In this document: in pieces, positions 24,973-34,602 of the stretch
How positions within the stretch are numbered: position 1 is the first letter of the stretch
Layout: each line of letters starts with the position of its first letter
Source: Chitinophagales bacterium
Lineage (GTDB): Bacteria; Bacteroidota; Bacteroidia; Chitinophagales; Chitinophagaceae
Length of the DNA: 51,522 nucleotides
Assembly: GCA_015654595.1 (NCBI GenBank)
Contig: JAATGQ010000007.1
Location: 1-51,522 of the forward strand
Direction of reading: 5' to 3'
Notes under the pieces: model-generated
Told to the model about the DNA's origin: nothing
The model's database searches: none
Seen by the model: the letters and a program-made list of their open reading frames with translations, nothing else
Position numbers and translations under genes: made by a program

Positions 24973-26103
24973 CTAATACACAAACTGTTTCGCCTGTTGC
25001 TGCCCCTGACCGCTGACCGTCAGGATATAGATCCCATGCGCACGCAAACCCAAACTCATGTCCGTCTGCAGATCACCGGTCTGTCCGCTGACCACCTGCC
25101 GGTAAAGATTCCTTCCGTCCTGCGACCACAGCGCCAGCTGATAGGTCCCGTTATTCTCGATATGCACCAGCGAGCGAACCGTACTGCCCTGCGCATTCAC
25201 GCTGCGGATCGACAGACCTGAACCAGAAGCCTGATCCAAAGAGACCGTGGCGATAGGAGAAAGCAAGGTGCTGCCATCAGGAGATTGCGCCAGCACGCGA
25301 TAATAAAGACGAGTAACAGCAGGTAAGGTCATGTCGCTATAAGAGGAAGCAGTGGAAGCCTGATCGATGACAGAAAAAAGATTGCCATCCACTGAACGTT
25401 CTACTGAATACGTGGTGCCAGCTTCAAAGCCCTCTGGATTCCATCGTAAGCTGACAGCATCAGCAGCCGCCTCCGCAGAAAGATCAAGCGAACGTGCCGC
25501 CAGCGTACCGGCATTCGCAGACCCGGAGACTACTATATTATCGTAAACAAAACGGCTGGAGCCGCCGCTGTTGATCGTCGTATTATATCCATACAGGCGG
25601 AAGGTCACGGACGAAGGAATGGCCTGAAAAGCGACCGGCAGCGTGATGGTATATGTTACATACGCATCGGTCATGCTGCTGGTATAGATATCCGTCGAAT
25701 AATTGTCCAGGCTCGAACGCAAAGAAAACGTATTGGGACCGGCGCCATCCGGATTGCCGGTATTGCTCCGACGGATCGTCAGCGCAACGGTATTCAAGAC
25801 CAGGTAATAAGCTGAATTGGAAGTAACGGTAAACTGCAGGTAGGCATTCAGATCGATACTTCCCGTAGGCCATCCATCCTGCCCATAATATTCTGTGCTA
25901 CAATTAAACGCATTGGAGACGATAGAAGGACCAAGACTTGCGGAACCGGCCGTCAGATGACCGGTGGTGGACGCAGCCAGAGAAGCGTTATTAAAGCCCC
26001 AGGTGGCCGAAGCAGACTGCGCTTCAGCAGCCGAAATCATCGACACCGCGGCACAGAATGCCAGCATCATTTTCTTCAAGAGGGACGGGTACAGGGGTTT
26101 CAT
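24973..26103 (-). CDS. Secreted protein with C-terminal type IX secretion (T9SS) sorting domain
   Basis: A 376-residue protein. The signal peptide (about residues 1-28, ending SAAEA-Q) is followed by a strand-rich N-terminal half with jelly-roll-like composition, full of Ser, Thr, Asn and aromatic residues. A fibronectin-III-like segment follows (about 205-290, VSLRWNPEGFEAGTTYSVERS). The last 70 residues form a type A sorting domain ending LRAHGIYILTVSGQGQQQAK plus QFVY. Such domains direct cargo through the T9SS outer-membrane machine to the cell surface or medium. No catalytic motif is visible; an adhesin or carbohydrate-binding role is possible. The upstream region carries two pairs of short direct repeats. 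Confidence 0.8.
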   Translation of the reverse strand: MKPLYPSLLKKMMLAFCAAVSMISAAEAQSASATWGFNNASLAASTTGHLTAGSASLGPSIVSNAFNCSTEYYGQDGWPTGSIDLNAYLQFTVTSNSAYYLVLNTVALTIRRSNTGNPDGAGPNTFSLRSSLDNYSTDIYTSSMTDAYVTYTITLPVAFQAIPSSVTFRLYGYNTTINSGGSSRFVYDNIVVSGSANAGTLAARSLDLSAEAAADAVSLRWNPEGFEAGTTYSVERSVDGNLFSVIDQASTASSYSDMTLPAVTRLYYRVLAQSPDGSTLLSPIATVSLDQASGSGLSIRSVNAQGSTVRSLVHIENNGTYQLALWSQDGRNLYRQVVSGQTGDLQTDMSLGLRAHGIYILTVSGQGQQQAKQFVY

Positions 26104-26115
26104 ACATATAGATTG

Positions 26116-26229
26116 TACCCCTATGCTAACAATCCCCTTGCCTGTTTTGTCTCGTACTGGTTTTCAGTCCATTAAGGTAAAATAAACATTTACCCCTAGT
26201 CCCAAATCTGGAAAAACCTCCAAACCTGG
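26116..26229 (-). promoter_or_regulatory. Two pairs of direct repeats upstream of the T9SS cargo gene
   Basis: TACCCCTA occurs at 26116-26123 and 26191-26198 (plus-strand sense; TAGGGGTA for the gene). CCAAATCTGG (26202-26211) and CCAAACCTGG (26220-26229) are near-identical, partly palindromic 10-mers, 18 bp apart. The arrangement resembles tandem operator sites about two helix turns apart. The rest of the 311-nt gap, 26230-26414, shows nothing I can name. Confidence 0.35.
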
Positions 26230-26414
26230 GTACTCTTTCCGTCAATAGCCAGCATGTCTCATCTCCCGTCAGCAGGCCGCGCGACTGCTTTTCCGCGACA
26301 GGATCTAAAGGGCCACACAGCAGCTTGCCGCCGGCATCGTCCTTGTCCCGGCAACACCGCCGCCATTAATACAAAAGCGTCGCACATCCCGCGGCGCGCC
26401 CGTAAAGCGATTGC

Positions 26415-26990
26415 CTAAACCCGGTCGCTTACCGCATACAGAGACTTGTCCAGTTCCTTATAGATACTCATCAACAGTTCAGTATTCTGCTGCAGCTTCG
26501 CCGTCAACTCTTCCACTTTCAGACGCTCAGCCTTTAGCTGTGCCTTTAACGAAGCCGCGGACTCCTCTGCTCCCGGCGGCGTGGCCAGCGTCGCCACCAG
26601 TTCCTGGTATTTTTTTTCAGATCGCAGCAGCTCCTCTTTTACCCGCTCATAACGCTGATCCGACAACTCCCGGTATTGTTCATATTTCTCCTTCAACCAC
26701 AAGATCCCCTTATACATATTCTCATTCTCCTCCGCCCAGTCCAATTCATCCACCCTTTCATCCGGTTTTTCTGAGTTTTCATTCCGCGCAAGCCGTTCGG
26801 GGTCTGCCCCGGTTTCCAAAGAAATGCCGCCGCCATCGACAGCATAAACCAGGCCATCGGCCTCTTCCTCCTTTCTATGATTAAACCAGGTCGTTATCAG
26901 GAAAAAAATGACCACTAATGGCACGGAGATCCATAAAAGCATACGCAGCGTCTCTCCGAAAGCATATCCGTTGACAAGTTGTAAATACAT
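26415..26990 (-). CDS. Membrane-anchored coiled-coil protein of unknown function
   Basis: A 191-residue product with one transmembrane helix (about residues 15-36, TLRMLLWISVPLVVIFFLIT). A charged linker follows (about 38-85, rich in Glu, Asp and Arg). A long helical coiled coil with heptad spacing then runs from residue 90 to the end (ENMYKGILWLKEKYEQYREL, then EELLRSEKKYQELVATLA and LKAERLKVEELTAKLQQN). No enzymatic motif is seen. It could be a scaffold or envelope-spanning spacer; nothing in the context narrows this. The 240-nt gap to the next gene (26991-27230) contains a -7-like CATATTTG at 27193-27200 for the downstream plus-strand gene and no other feature I can support. Confidence 0.6.
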   Translation of the reverse strand: MYLQLVNGYAFGETLRMLLWISVPLVVIFFLITTWFNHRKEEEADGLVYAVDGGGISLETGADPERLARNENSEKPDERVDELDWAEENENMYKGILWLKEKYEQYRELSDQRYERVKEELLRSEKKYQELVATLATPPGAEESAASLKAQLKAERLKVEELTAKLQQNTELLMSIYKELDKSLYAVSDRV

Positions 26991-27230
26991 GGTAGAGCTT
27001 TTTGGGTAAAATTTCGCTCATACATTGACTAGCATACAATTATAGATGAACAAAGGGAGGGTCGAAACCGGCATACCGGAGGGAACCGGCCACGTAAAAC
27101 AATATTCACGCCAAAAAAGGAGAGATCCACCGACGGCCGGCCAGGCTGTTTGCCGTCTACATAAATCCAGGCAGGCACGCTTTTTTTTAGCACATATTTG
27201 GTACTGAATTTACCATAAAAACGAATAATC

Positions 27231-27659
27231 ATGAATGCCAGAAAAAGAATGATCGCTTGCGCCACATTGGTCATAGCGCTCTTTACGGTTACCTCGACCT
27301 ACGCACAACGCGGCGGTGGTATGATGGACACTGCCGCCATGCGTCAACGGCAGGAAGCCCGTATTCAAAAAATGAAGACCGATCTCAAACTGACCGACGT
27401 TCAGACGGACTCGATCAGGGCCATTATGACGGATATGCAGACTCAAAGGCGCGCGATCTTTATGGATCAAAGCATGAGCCGTGAAGACAAGATGGCGAAG
27501 ATGCAGCCTCTTAACGAAGCGGCGAACAAACGCGTATCAGCTGCCCTCGGCCCTGACCTGTACAAGAAGTACCAGGATTGGATGGAACAGAATCGTCCCC
27601 AGCGCGGCGGCGGTGGCGGGGGATATGGCGGCGGTGGCAATGGCAACGGCAACCAATAA
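27231..27659 (+). CDS. Spy/CpxP-like periplasmic protein with LTxxQ motif
   Basis: A 142-residue protein. The signal peptide (about residues 1-26, ending TSTYAQ) is followed by a helical domain with the LTxxQ signature LTDVQTDSIRAIM (Leu54-Gln58). A second helix has SREDKMAKMQPLNEAANKRV, and the tail from about residue 122 is Gly/Asn-rich (RGGGGGGYGGGGNGNGNQ). LTxxQ proteins (Spy, CpxP, ZraP) are periplasmic helical chaperones or metal/stress sensors. The Gly-rich tail is unusual for Spy proper but common in such Bacteroidota proteins. CATATTTG (one mismatch to the -7 consensus) ends 30 nt before the ATG. It converges with glnS. Confidence 0.7.
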   Translation: MNARKRMIACATLVIALFTVTSTYAQRGGGMMDTAAMRQRQEARIQKMKTDLKLTDVQTDSIRAIMTDMQTQRRAIFMDQSMSREDKMAKMQPLNEAANKRVSAALGPDLYKKYQDWMEQNRPQRGGGGGGYGGGGNGNGNQ

Positions 27660-27693
27660 AACCGGTAAATAAAAAAGGGAGCTTAGGCCCCCT

Positions 27694-27769
27694 CCCCCCG
27701 GCAAAGTCTCTTTGCCGGACATAGCGAAAAAAGGAGCCATCTACTTTTATTATAGACGGCTCCTTTTTT
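27694..27769. repeat. Two-hairpin intergenic element, copy B (bidirectional terminator)
   Basis: Hairpin 1: CCGGCAAAG/CTTTGCCGG (27698-27706, 27710-27718), identical arms to copy A, also preceded by a C run. The linker ACATAGCG differs from copy A at a few bases. Hairpin 2: AAAAAAGGAGCC (27727-27738) / GGCTCCTTTTTT (27758-27769), extended after one mismatch by TCTA/TAGA. Its stem sequence differs from copy A on both arms so pairing is kept, while the loop-side TCTACTTTT is shared. It ends 2 nt before the glnS stop and serves the convergent Spy-like gene and glnS. Confidence 0.75.
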
Positions 27770-27770
27770 A

Positions 27771-29447
<1,677 letters not shown>

Positions 29448-29485
29448 GGCGCGAATTTAACGTATCCCTTCCAGCCTGCCAAGGG

Positions 29486-30142
29486 TCAGCCCCTTTTACC
29501 AAACAGCAGACTGCCTATCCGGACCATATTGCTTCCCTTCCGTATCGCCAGCTCGTAATCGCCGCTCATACCCATCGACAAAATGCCCCTGCCATCCGGG
29601 AAGAAGGTATCGAATAGGGACTTCAGCGCGGTGAATTCCTGACCCACCACTTCCGTATCCTCAGCATTGGAAGCCATCCCCATCAGTCCCCTGACCGACA
29701 CATTCTGCCAGGCCGTCGGATGCGCCCCAATCCTTCGCATCACCTCCGCCAGTTCGTCCGGCGAGAGGCCAAATTTTGTTTCCTCCCTGGCAATATGCAC
29801 CTGCAGCAATACTTCCGCGATCCGGTTTCCCTTTGCCGCCTGTTTGTTGATTTCCTTTAAAAGCGAGAGACTGTCCACCCCGTGTATCAAATGAACCCAC
29901 GGCATGATGTATTTAACCTTATTGGACTGAAGATGTCCTATAAAATGCCAGCGGATATCCGAAGGCAGCTGCGGCTGCTTATCTACCAGCTCCTGTACAT
30001 AGTTTTCTCCGAAATCACGCTGTCCCTCTTCATATAAAGCCCGGATATCTTCCACCGGCTTGGTCTTTGAAACGGCAACCAGCTGAACGCTTTCGCCCAG
30101 CTGCGCAATGATCTCCCGGTATTTTTCGCGATCGATAGCCAT
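29486..30142 (-). CDS. YggS-family pyridoxal-phosphate homeostasis protein
   Basis: A 218-residue protein with an alanine-racemase-like barrel. Lys26 in LVAVSKTKP binds pyridoxal phosphate. Other family marks are DFGENYVQEL, WHFIGHLQSNKVKYI, ETKFGLSP (about 115-122) and the phosphate-binding SMGMSGDYELAIRKGSNMVRIG near the C-terminus. YggS/PLPBP proteins have no known enzyme activity; they buffer free PLP and affect amino-acid pools. The gene's -7 box ends 4 nt before the ATG. It is followed by glnS on the same strand and probably transcribed with it. Confidence 0.95.
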   Translation of the reverse strand: MAIDREKYREIIAQLGESVQLVAVSKTKPVEDIRALYEEGQRDFGENYVQELVDKQPQLPSDIRWHFIGHLQSNKVKYIMPWVHLIHGVDSLSLLKEINKQAAKGNRIAEVLLQVHIAREETKFGLSPDELAEVMRRIGAHPTAWQNVSVRGLMGMASNAEDTEVVGQEFTALKSLFDTFFPDGRGILSMGMSGDYELAIRKGSNMVRIGSLLFGKRG

Positions 30143-30146
30143 GCGG

Positions 30147-30154
30147 CAAATATA
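30147..30154 (-). promoter_or_regulatory. -7 box abutting the yggS start
   Basis: TATATTTG on the minus strand, exact TAnnTTTG, ending 4 nt before the yggS ATG. It predicts a leaderless message. The same octamer precedes nusB and secDF, though at about 30 nt there. Confidence 0.5.
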
Positions 30155-30245
30155 CGCCGCCCAACCATATCATCTGTCTGGCCCCTCGCGCCTGGCAGCT
30201 CTACCGCACAATCGCCGGCTTCACCGCCCGCGCCCAAAAGCAGTT

Positions 30246-31403
30246 TTATTCCTTCAATATCGACCGGCTGATCACGATCCGCTGGACCTCACTCGTCCCC
30301 TCATAGATCTGGGTGATCTTGGCATCCCGCATCATCCGCTCTACATGATATTCCTTTACAAAACCATATCCGCCATGGATCTGAACCGCCTCTGTAGCCG
30401 TCCACATCGCGGTCTCCGAAGCAAATACCTTTGCCATCGAAGAGCTGAGCGCATAGTCAAGATGCTGATCCTTTTCCCAGGCAGCCTTCAGACACAGCAG
30501 CCTGGCCGCCTCGATCCGCGTAGCCATATCCGCCAGCTTGAACTGGATAGCCTGATGATTCATGATCTCTTTGCCAAAGGCCTTCCGCTGTTTGGAGTAG
30601 GCCAGGGCTAGCTCATAGGCGCCGCTGGCAATACCCAGTGCCTGGGAAGCAATACCGATACGGCCTCCGGACAATACCTTCATCGCGAATTTGAATCCAA
30701 ACCCATCCTCTCCTATCCTGTTACTCTTCGGCACTTTGACGTCATTGAACAGGATACTATGCGTATCGCTGCCCCGGATGCCCATTTTATTTTCCTTTGC
30801 CCCAACGACGACACCGGGCGAATTCTTCTCTACGATAAACGCGTCGATCCCATGACTGCCCTTTGACGCATCCGTCTGGGCAATCACCAGGTATACGGAC
30901 GCCGAATTACCATTGGTAATCCAGTTCTTGGTGCCATTCAATAAGTAGTGATCTCCTTTATCCTCAGCCGTAGTCCGCTGGGAAGTAGCGTCGCTGCCCG
31001 CCTCCGGCTCGCTCAACAAGAATGCCCCGATATAGAGGTCCCCGTCTTTGCGGCCATGCGCCAGCGGTATAAGATATTTCTGCTTCTGCTCCTCCGTCCC
31101 ATAGTGTTCCAGTCCCCAGCATACAAGACTATTGTTGACGCTCATACATACGCTAACGCTGGCGTCTATTTTGGAGATCTCCTCCATTGCCAGCACATAG
31201 CTCACGGTGTCCATCCCCGATCCGCCGTAGGCCGGATCGACCATCATGCCCATAAATCCAAGCTCGGCCAGCTTCAATATCTGATCTTTGGGAAATTTCT
31301 GATGCTCGTCCCGCTCGATAACGCCGGGGAGACACTCGGTCCGCGCAAAGTCCCGCGCGGCCTTTTGAATCATCAAATGCTCTTCGGAAAACTGAAAATT
31401 CAT
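30246..31403 (-). CDS. Acyl-CoA dehydrogenase (short/medium-chain type)
   Basis: A 385-residue FAD enzyme of beta-oxidation or branched-chain amino-acid breakdown, oxidising acyl-CoA to enoyl-CoA. The catalytic base is Glu368 in QIYEGTSEVQR. FAD/substrate-binding motifs are SEPEAGSD (about 130-137), NGTKNWITNG and GFGFKFAMKVLSGGRIG. The Glu at this position is the pattern of short- and medium-chain enzymes rather than isovaleryl-type. The chain-length preference is not decidable by eye. It has a TATTTTTG box 32 nt upstream, and the 103-nt gap to yggS suggests a separate unit. Confidence 0.95.
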   Translation of the reverse strand: MNFQFSEEHLMIQKAARDFARTECLPGVIERDEHQKFPKDQILKLAELGFMGMMVDPAYGGSGMDTVSYVLAMEEISKIDASVSVCMSVNNSLVCWGLEHYGTEEQKQKYLIPLAHGRKDGDLYIGAFLLSEPEAGSDATSQRTTAEDKGDHYLLNGTKNWITNGNSASVYLVIAQTDASKGSHGIDAFIVEKNSPGVVVGAKENKMGIRGSDTHSILFNDVKVPKSNRIGEDGFGFKFAMKVLSGGRIGIASQALGIASGAYELALAYSKQRKAFGKEIMNHQAIQFKLADMATRIEAARLLCLKAAWEKDQHLDYALSSSMAKVFASETAMWTATEAVQIHGGYGFVKEYHVERMMRDAKITQIYEGTSEVQRIVISRSILKE

Positions 31404-31435
31404 ATGGGCAAGAGTTTAGTAAGACTCGTTTTGCC

Positions 31436-31443
31436 CAAAAATA
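31436..31443 (-). promoter_or_regulatory. -7 box for the acyl-CoA dehydrogenase gene
   Basis: TATTTTTG on the minus strand, an exact TAnnTTTG, ending 32 nt before the start codon, close to the spacing seen for nusB and secDF. Confidence 0.5.
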
Positions 31444-31485
31444 AAAGGAAGTTGCCGATTTAACTAACAGTTGGTAGTATTTTTT

Positions 31486-31995
31486 TTAGCCGGCCAGCAC
31501 ATCGGCTTTCTGATGCAGCAGACTGATCACCGTTTTGAAAATAACGATAAACAACCCGGCCTCTTCTTCCGTAAAGTTGCTGCCTTCCTCGTCTTCTCCG
31601 CCCTCACTGTATATGGTAGCCGCAGCAAATTGCAGCAGATCCGGCTGCGCAAAGGCATCCATCATCGCCATCGCATCGGCCTCGTCAAATCCATCGTTGA
31701 AGATCTCTTCCATTTCGTCAAACTCCTCGTTAAAGGCCGCTTCGAACTCGGCTTCGGAGATAGCGGGAATACCTGGAGCCAGCTCCCGGAAGCTCAGCAG
31801 GATCACCGTCAGTACATACGCTACGTCTTCGCGCGCATCTGGTTCTTCCAGCTCACGGCTCTCTCCCAGCACATACCCTACAATGGCAGGCTGCTCTTTG
31901 GCAAACGTATCCCAAACCTTACTGATACGTGCTTCATCCATATGCTGGATCCGGTCGTTTATAAGATCGATGGTCTGATCGGTAACTCGTTGCAT
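31486..31995 (-). CDS. Acidic protein of unknown function
   Basis: A 169-residue, strongly acidic, helix-rich protein with no signal peptide. Notable are the N-terminal helix RVTDQTIDLINDRIQHMDEA, a central cluster EAEFEAAFNEEFDEMEEIFN followed by DGFDEADAMAMMDAF (about residues 80-115), and an acidic patch GGEDEEGSNFTEEEAG. I do not recognise the family; a cytoplasmic adaptor or inhibitor-like role would be a guess. A TAGGTTTG -7 box ends 14 nt before the ATG. It lies upstream of the acyl-CoA dehydrogenase gene on the same strand, but that gene has its own box. Confidence 0.65.
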   Translation of the reverse strand: MQRVTDQTIDLINDRIQHMDEARISKVWDTFAKEQPAIVGYVLGESRELEEPDAREDVAYVLTVILLSFRELAPGIPAISEAEFEAAFNEEFDEMEEIFNDGFDEADAMAMMDAFAQPDLLQFAAATIYSEGGEDEEGSNFTEEEAGLFIVIFKTVISLLHQKADVLAG

Positions 31996-32009
31996 CCGCG
32001 ATTTTCCTC

Positions 32010-32017
32010 CAAACCTA
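32010..32017 (-). promoter_or_regulatory. -7 box for the acidic-protein gene
   Basis: TAGGTTTG on the minus strand, exact TAnnTTTG, ending 14 nt before the ATG at 31995. No -33 element at normal spacing. Confidence 0.4.
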
Positions 32018-32119
32018 CATTAAAATGAGCAATAGTGTATAACTTCATGCCTTTGATTGCTTAATACGGCACTTCCGCAATCGATACCGGGATCGCCGGA
32101 ACCAAACTTAATTCTATTT

Positions 32120-33580
32120 ATGTCAAGGGTTTATTCCAATAAAGCAAAATTTTCGGTAGACGTTTCCTCTGAAGTGGGCCGGCTCCGCCGCGTCCTCGTC
32201 CACAGTCCCGACAGCGGTCTGGGAAAGGTCGTCCCCTCCAAGGCGCAGGACTGGCTCTTCGAAGACATCGTTCACCTCGACACGATCCGCCGAAAGTAGT
32301 ATGATTTTTACACCAAACTGCTCCTTTACTTTCTGGATCCGGAAAAGATCAGGGGCCGTCTGGCAGAGGTAGACGACGAAAAAAACAAACGCGCCTTCTA
32401 TAAACCTGGTGATGACGCCTTTTTCAGATCGGAAAAGGTAGTGGAACTGCAATGGCTGCTCGCCGACATCCTTACCGACGCCGGCATCAAAATGAAGCTG
32501 GTCGCCTCGGTCTGTGCAATCGAAGCCTGCAGCTATGATACACAGCAGCAGCTGCAACGCCTCGATCCCATCCAGCTGGCCAAAACTTTTATCAGCGGCT
32601 CGATGAACAACGACCAGCTGCTCTTCGCCCCCATCCCGAATTTTATCTTTACCCGCGATATCGGCATCGTGATCAACAATTACGTTCTGCTGAACAAACC
32701 AGCCAAGAAAGCAAGGACCCGCGAAGCCCTGCTGGCTAAATATATTTTCTTCAATCATCCGCTCTTCGCCGAATACCAGGACAAGATCATTGAACTCGCC
32801 GACACCCATCATCATTTCCTGCTGCCCCGCGAAGGCGACGACCGGAAAGTAACCCTCGAAGGCGGCGATGTGATGGTCGTATGTAAGGATCACGTGCTCA
32901 TCGGTATCAGTGAACGCACTTCCCCTGAAGCTGCTCACCAGGCTATCTCCACGCTTTTTGAAAAGGGGATCGTGAAGAAGATCACCATCATCCGTATCCC
33001 GAAGAAAAGGGATTATATGCACATCGATACGATCTTTACACAGATCAAGCGCAATGTCTGGATACTGCTGGGCGCCTTTTCTAAAAAAGCGGTCAAACAT
33101 GAAGACGAGGATGAGGTACAGCGTATCCTCGAGAACAGCCGGAAAGAAGAGAAACTGAAGATCATCCAGTTCCGGAAAAAGGATCCCGGCAACCCTGAAT
33201 ATTTCGACAATCTCGAAGACCTGCTGACGGATATCAGCAAGAATGACCTGGAATGCACCGAAAAGGTCCGTTTTATCTATTCCGGCAATAACGAGTTTCC
33301 GTTCGACGCCCGCGAGCAATGGACGGACTCCTGCAACCTGCTGGCCCTGAAAGAAGGCGTAGTCCTGGGATACGACAGGAATGACAAGACCGTCGAAGCC
33401 TTTAAAGCAAACGGCTTTTCCGTCGTTCACGCCGAAAGCCTTATTACAAGGCTGGAGGCCGGCGACATCGATCCGGATCAGATCGAAAATACGCTGATCC
33501 TTATGCCGTCGGCTGAATTGTCAAGAGCCCGCGGAGGATTTCACTGTATGAGCATGCCCCTTCACCGGGACGAGCTCTGA
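32120..33580 (+). pseudogene. Arginine deiminase-like (pentein) gene interrupted by an in-frame TAG
   Basis: From ATG 32120 the frame encodes 59 residues (ending FEDIVHLDTIRRK), then TAG at 32297-32299, and then continues in the same frame with YDFYTKLLLYFLDPEKI to TGA 33578-33580. Without the stop it would be one protein of 486 residues. Pentein marks are HSPDSGLGKVVPS (start of the first module), FTRDIGIVINNYVLL (Asp of the guanidino pocket), LEGGDVMVV and the catalytic Cys in ARGGFHCMSM (residue 476). The family hydrolyses guanidino groups (arginine to citrulline plus ammonia or similar). The stop could be a true nonsense mutation or a sequencing error; GAG to TAG is the simplest change. 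A restart at GTG 32441 would lose 107 residues. It lies 20 nt upstream of a second pentein gene. Confidence 0.8.
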
Positions 33581-33600
33581 TCCAACAAAAGAAGCACACC

Positions 33601-34512
33601 ATGCAGACGACGTCACATTTGCTCATGATACGACCGGTCAATTTCAGCTTCAACGCCGAAACTGCCGTCAACAATGCCTTTCAGATCGCCTCCCCCGCCG
33701 GCGAAGCGCAGCATCAGGCCCTACAGGAGTTCGAAGGATTCGTAAGCCTGCTTCGCGGCAACGGGGTGGATGTCACTGTAATCAGTGATACGCCCGTTCC
33801 GTATACACCTGACAGCATCTTTCCCAACAACTGGATCTCTTTCCATTCCGACGGAACGATCTGTCTTTACCCGATGTTTGCTGAAAACCGCCGGCGCGAA
33901 CGGAAACAGCACGTCCTCGACGCGATCGGCCAACGCTTTACCATCGGCAAAACCATCGACCTCAGCGGTTATGAAAAAGAAGACCGCTTCCTGGAAGGGA
34001 CCGGCAGCATGGTCCTTGACCGTGACAACCGTATCGCCTATGCCTGCCTCTCGCCAAGGACCAGTCCGGAAGTGCTGGAAGAATATTGCCGGCAGATGGG
34101 TTATACTGCCAATGTCTTTGAATCCGTAGACGGCAAAGGACAACCCGTCTATCATACCAATGTGGTGATGTGTGTGGCCGACGAATATGTCGTGATATGC
34201 CTCGAATCTATTGAGAATATCGTTGAACAGGAGCACCTGGCCCGGTCCTTCGCCAAAGCCGGGAAAAAGATCATCCCCATCACGCTTGACCAGATGAATC
34301 AGTTTGCCGGCAACATGCTGCAGGTCCGGAATGACAAAGGAGAAAAGCTGTTGATCATGTCTACCCAGGCTTATACTTCACTACGCCCGGAACAGGTTCA
34401 CCAGTTGTCTGCTTATAACCGTATCCTGCATTCTCCGCTGAACACCATTGAAACCGCCGGTGGCGGAAGCGCGAGGTGTATGCTCGCCGAGATCTATCTC
34501 GAACCGCGCTAG
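33601..34512 (+). CDS. ctlX: CtlX-like pentein hydrolase (citrulline/dimethylarginine hydrolase family)
   Basis: A 303-residue intact pentein-fold enzyme. The opening MIRPVNFSFNAETAVNNAF is typical of CtlX. Catalytic residues visible are His185 in YHTNVVMCVADEYVVIC and Cys293 in GGGSARCMLAE; the FPNNWISFHSDG and FLEGTGSMVLDR segments line the guanidino pocket. CtlX is described as a citrulline utilisation hydrolase, and related enzymes act on dimethylarginine; the substrate here is inferred only from family. It follows the broken arginine deiminase-like gene by 20 nt, suggesting one operon for guanidino/ureido compounds. Confidence 0.88.
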   Translation: MQTTSHLLMIRPVNFSFNAETAVNNAFQIASPAGEAQHQALQEFEGFVSLLRGNGVDVTVISDTPVPYTPDSIFPNNWISFHSDGTICLYPMFAENRRRERKQHVLDAIGQRFTIGKTIDLSGYEKEDRFLEGTGSMVLDRDNRIAYACLSPRTSPEVLEEYCRQMGYTANVFESVDGKGQPVYHTNVVMCVADEYVVICLESIENIVEQEHLARSFAKAGKKIIPITLDQMNQFAGNMLQVRNDKGEKLLIMSTQAYTSLRPEQVHQLSAYNRILHSPLNTIETAGGGSARCMLAEIYLEPR

Positions 34513-34602
34513 GAAGACGCAGGCTGCGTCTTCGGCCGAAGGCCCGACATAAACCGGCCCTGTAAAGATGGCTATCTTTTGCAGAAGCCATCTTTACAGG
34601 GC
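34513..34602. terminator. Two hairpins between ctlX and the DUF72 gene
   Basis: Hairpin 1: GAAGACGCA (34513-34521) / TGCGTCTTC (34525-34533), loop GGC, starting right after the ctlX stop. Hairpin 2: a 17-bp perfect stem, 34557-34573 and 34586-34602, core CTGTAAAGATGGCT, with a 12-nt loop ATCTTTTGCAGA. Neither is followed by a long T tract. The second includes the last base of the DUF72 stop codon. The two-hairpin layout and T-rich loop recall the elements at 20055 and 27694, but the sequences differ. Confidence 0.55.

Noticed and set aside
26411-26884. A Pro/Ser-rich 157-codon plus-strand frame
   Set aside because: It is antisense to the membrane-anchored coiled-coil gene, whose heptads and transmembrane helix are convincing; the Pro richness reflects Glu/Arg codons read backwards.
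27029-27274. An 81-codon minus-strand frame covering the gap before the Spy-like gene
   Set aside because: It starts inside the Spy-like coding region on the opposite strand, has no supporting motif and covers that gene's promoter region.
32441-33580. A shorter arginine deiminase-like protein starting at GTG 32441
   Set aside because: The frame is open back to the TAG at 32297 with family-like sequence, so the GTG is an internal Val; a product from there would lack the first module.
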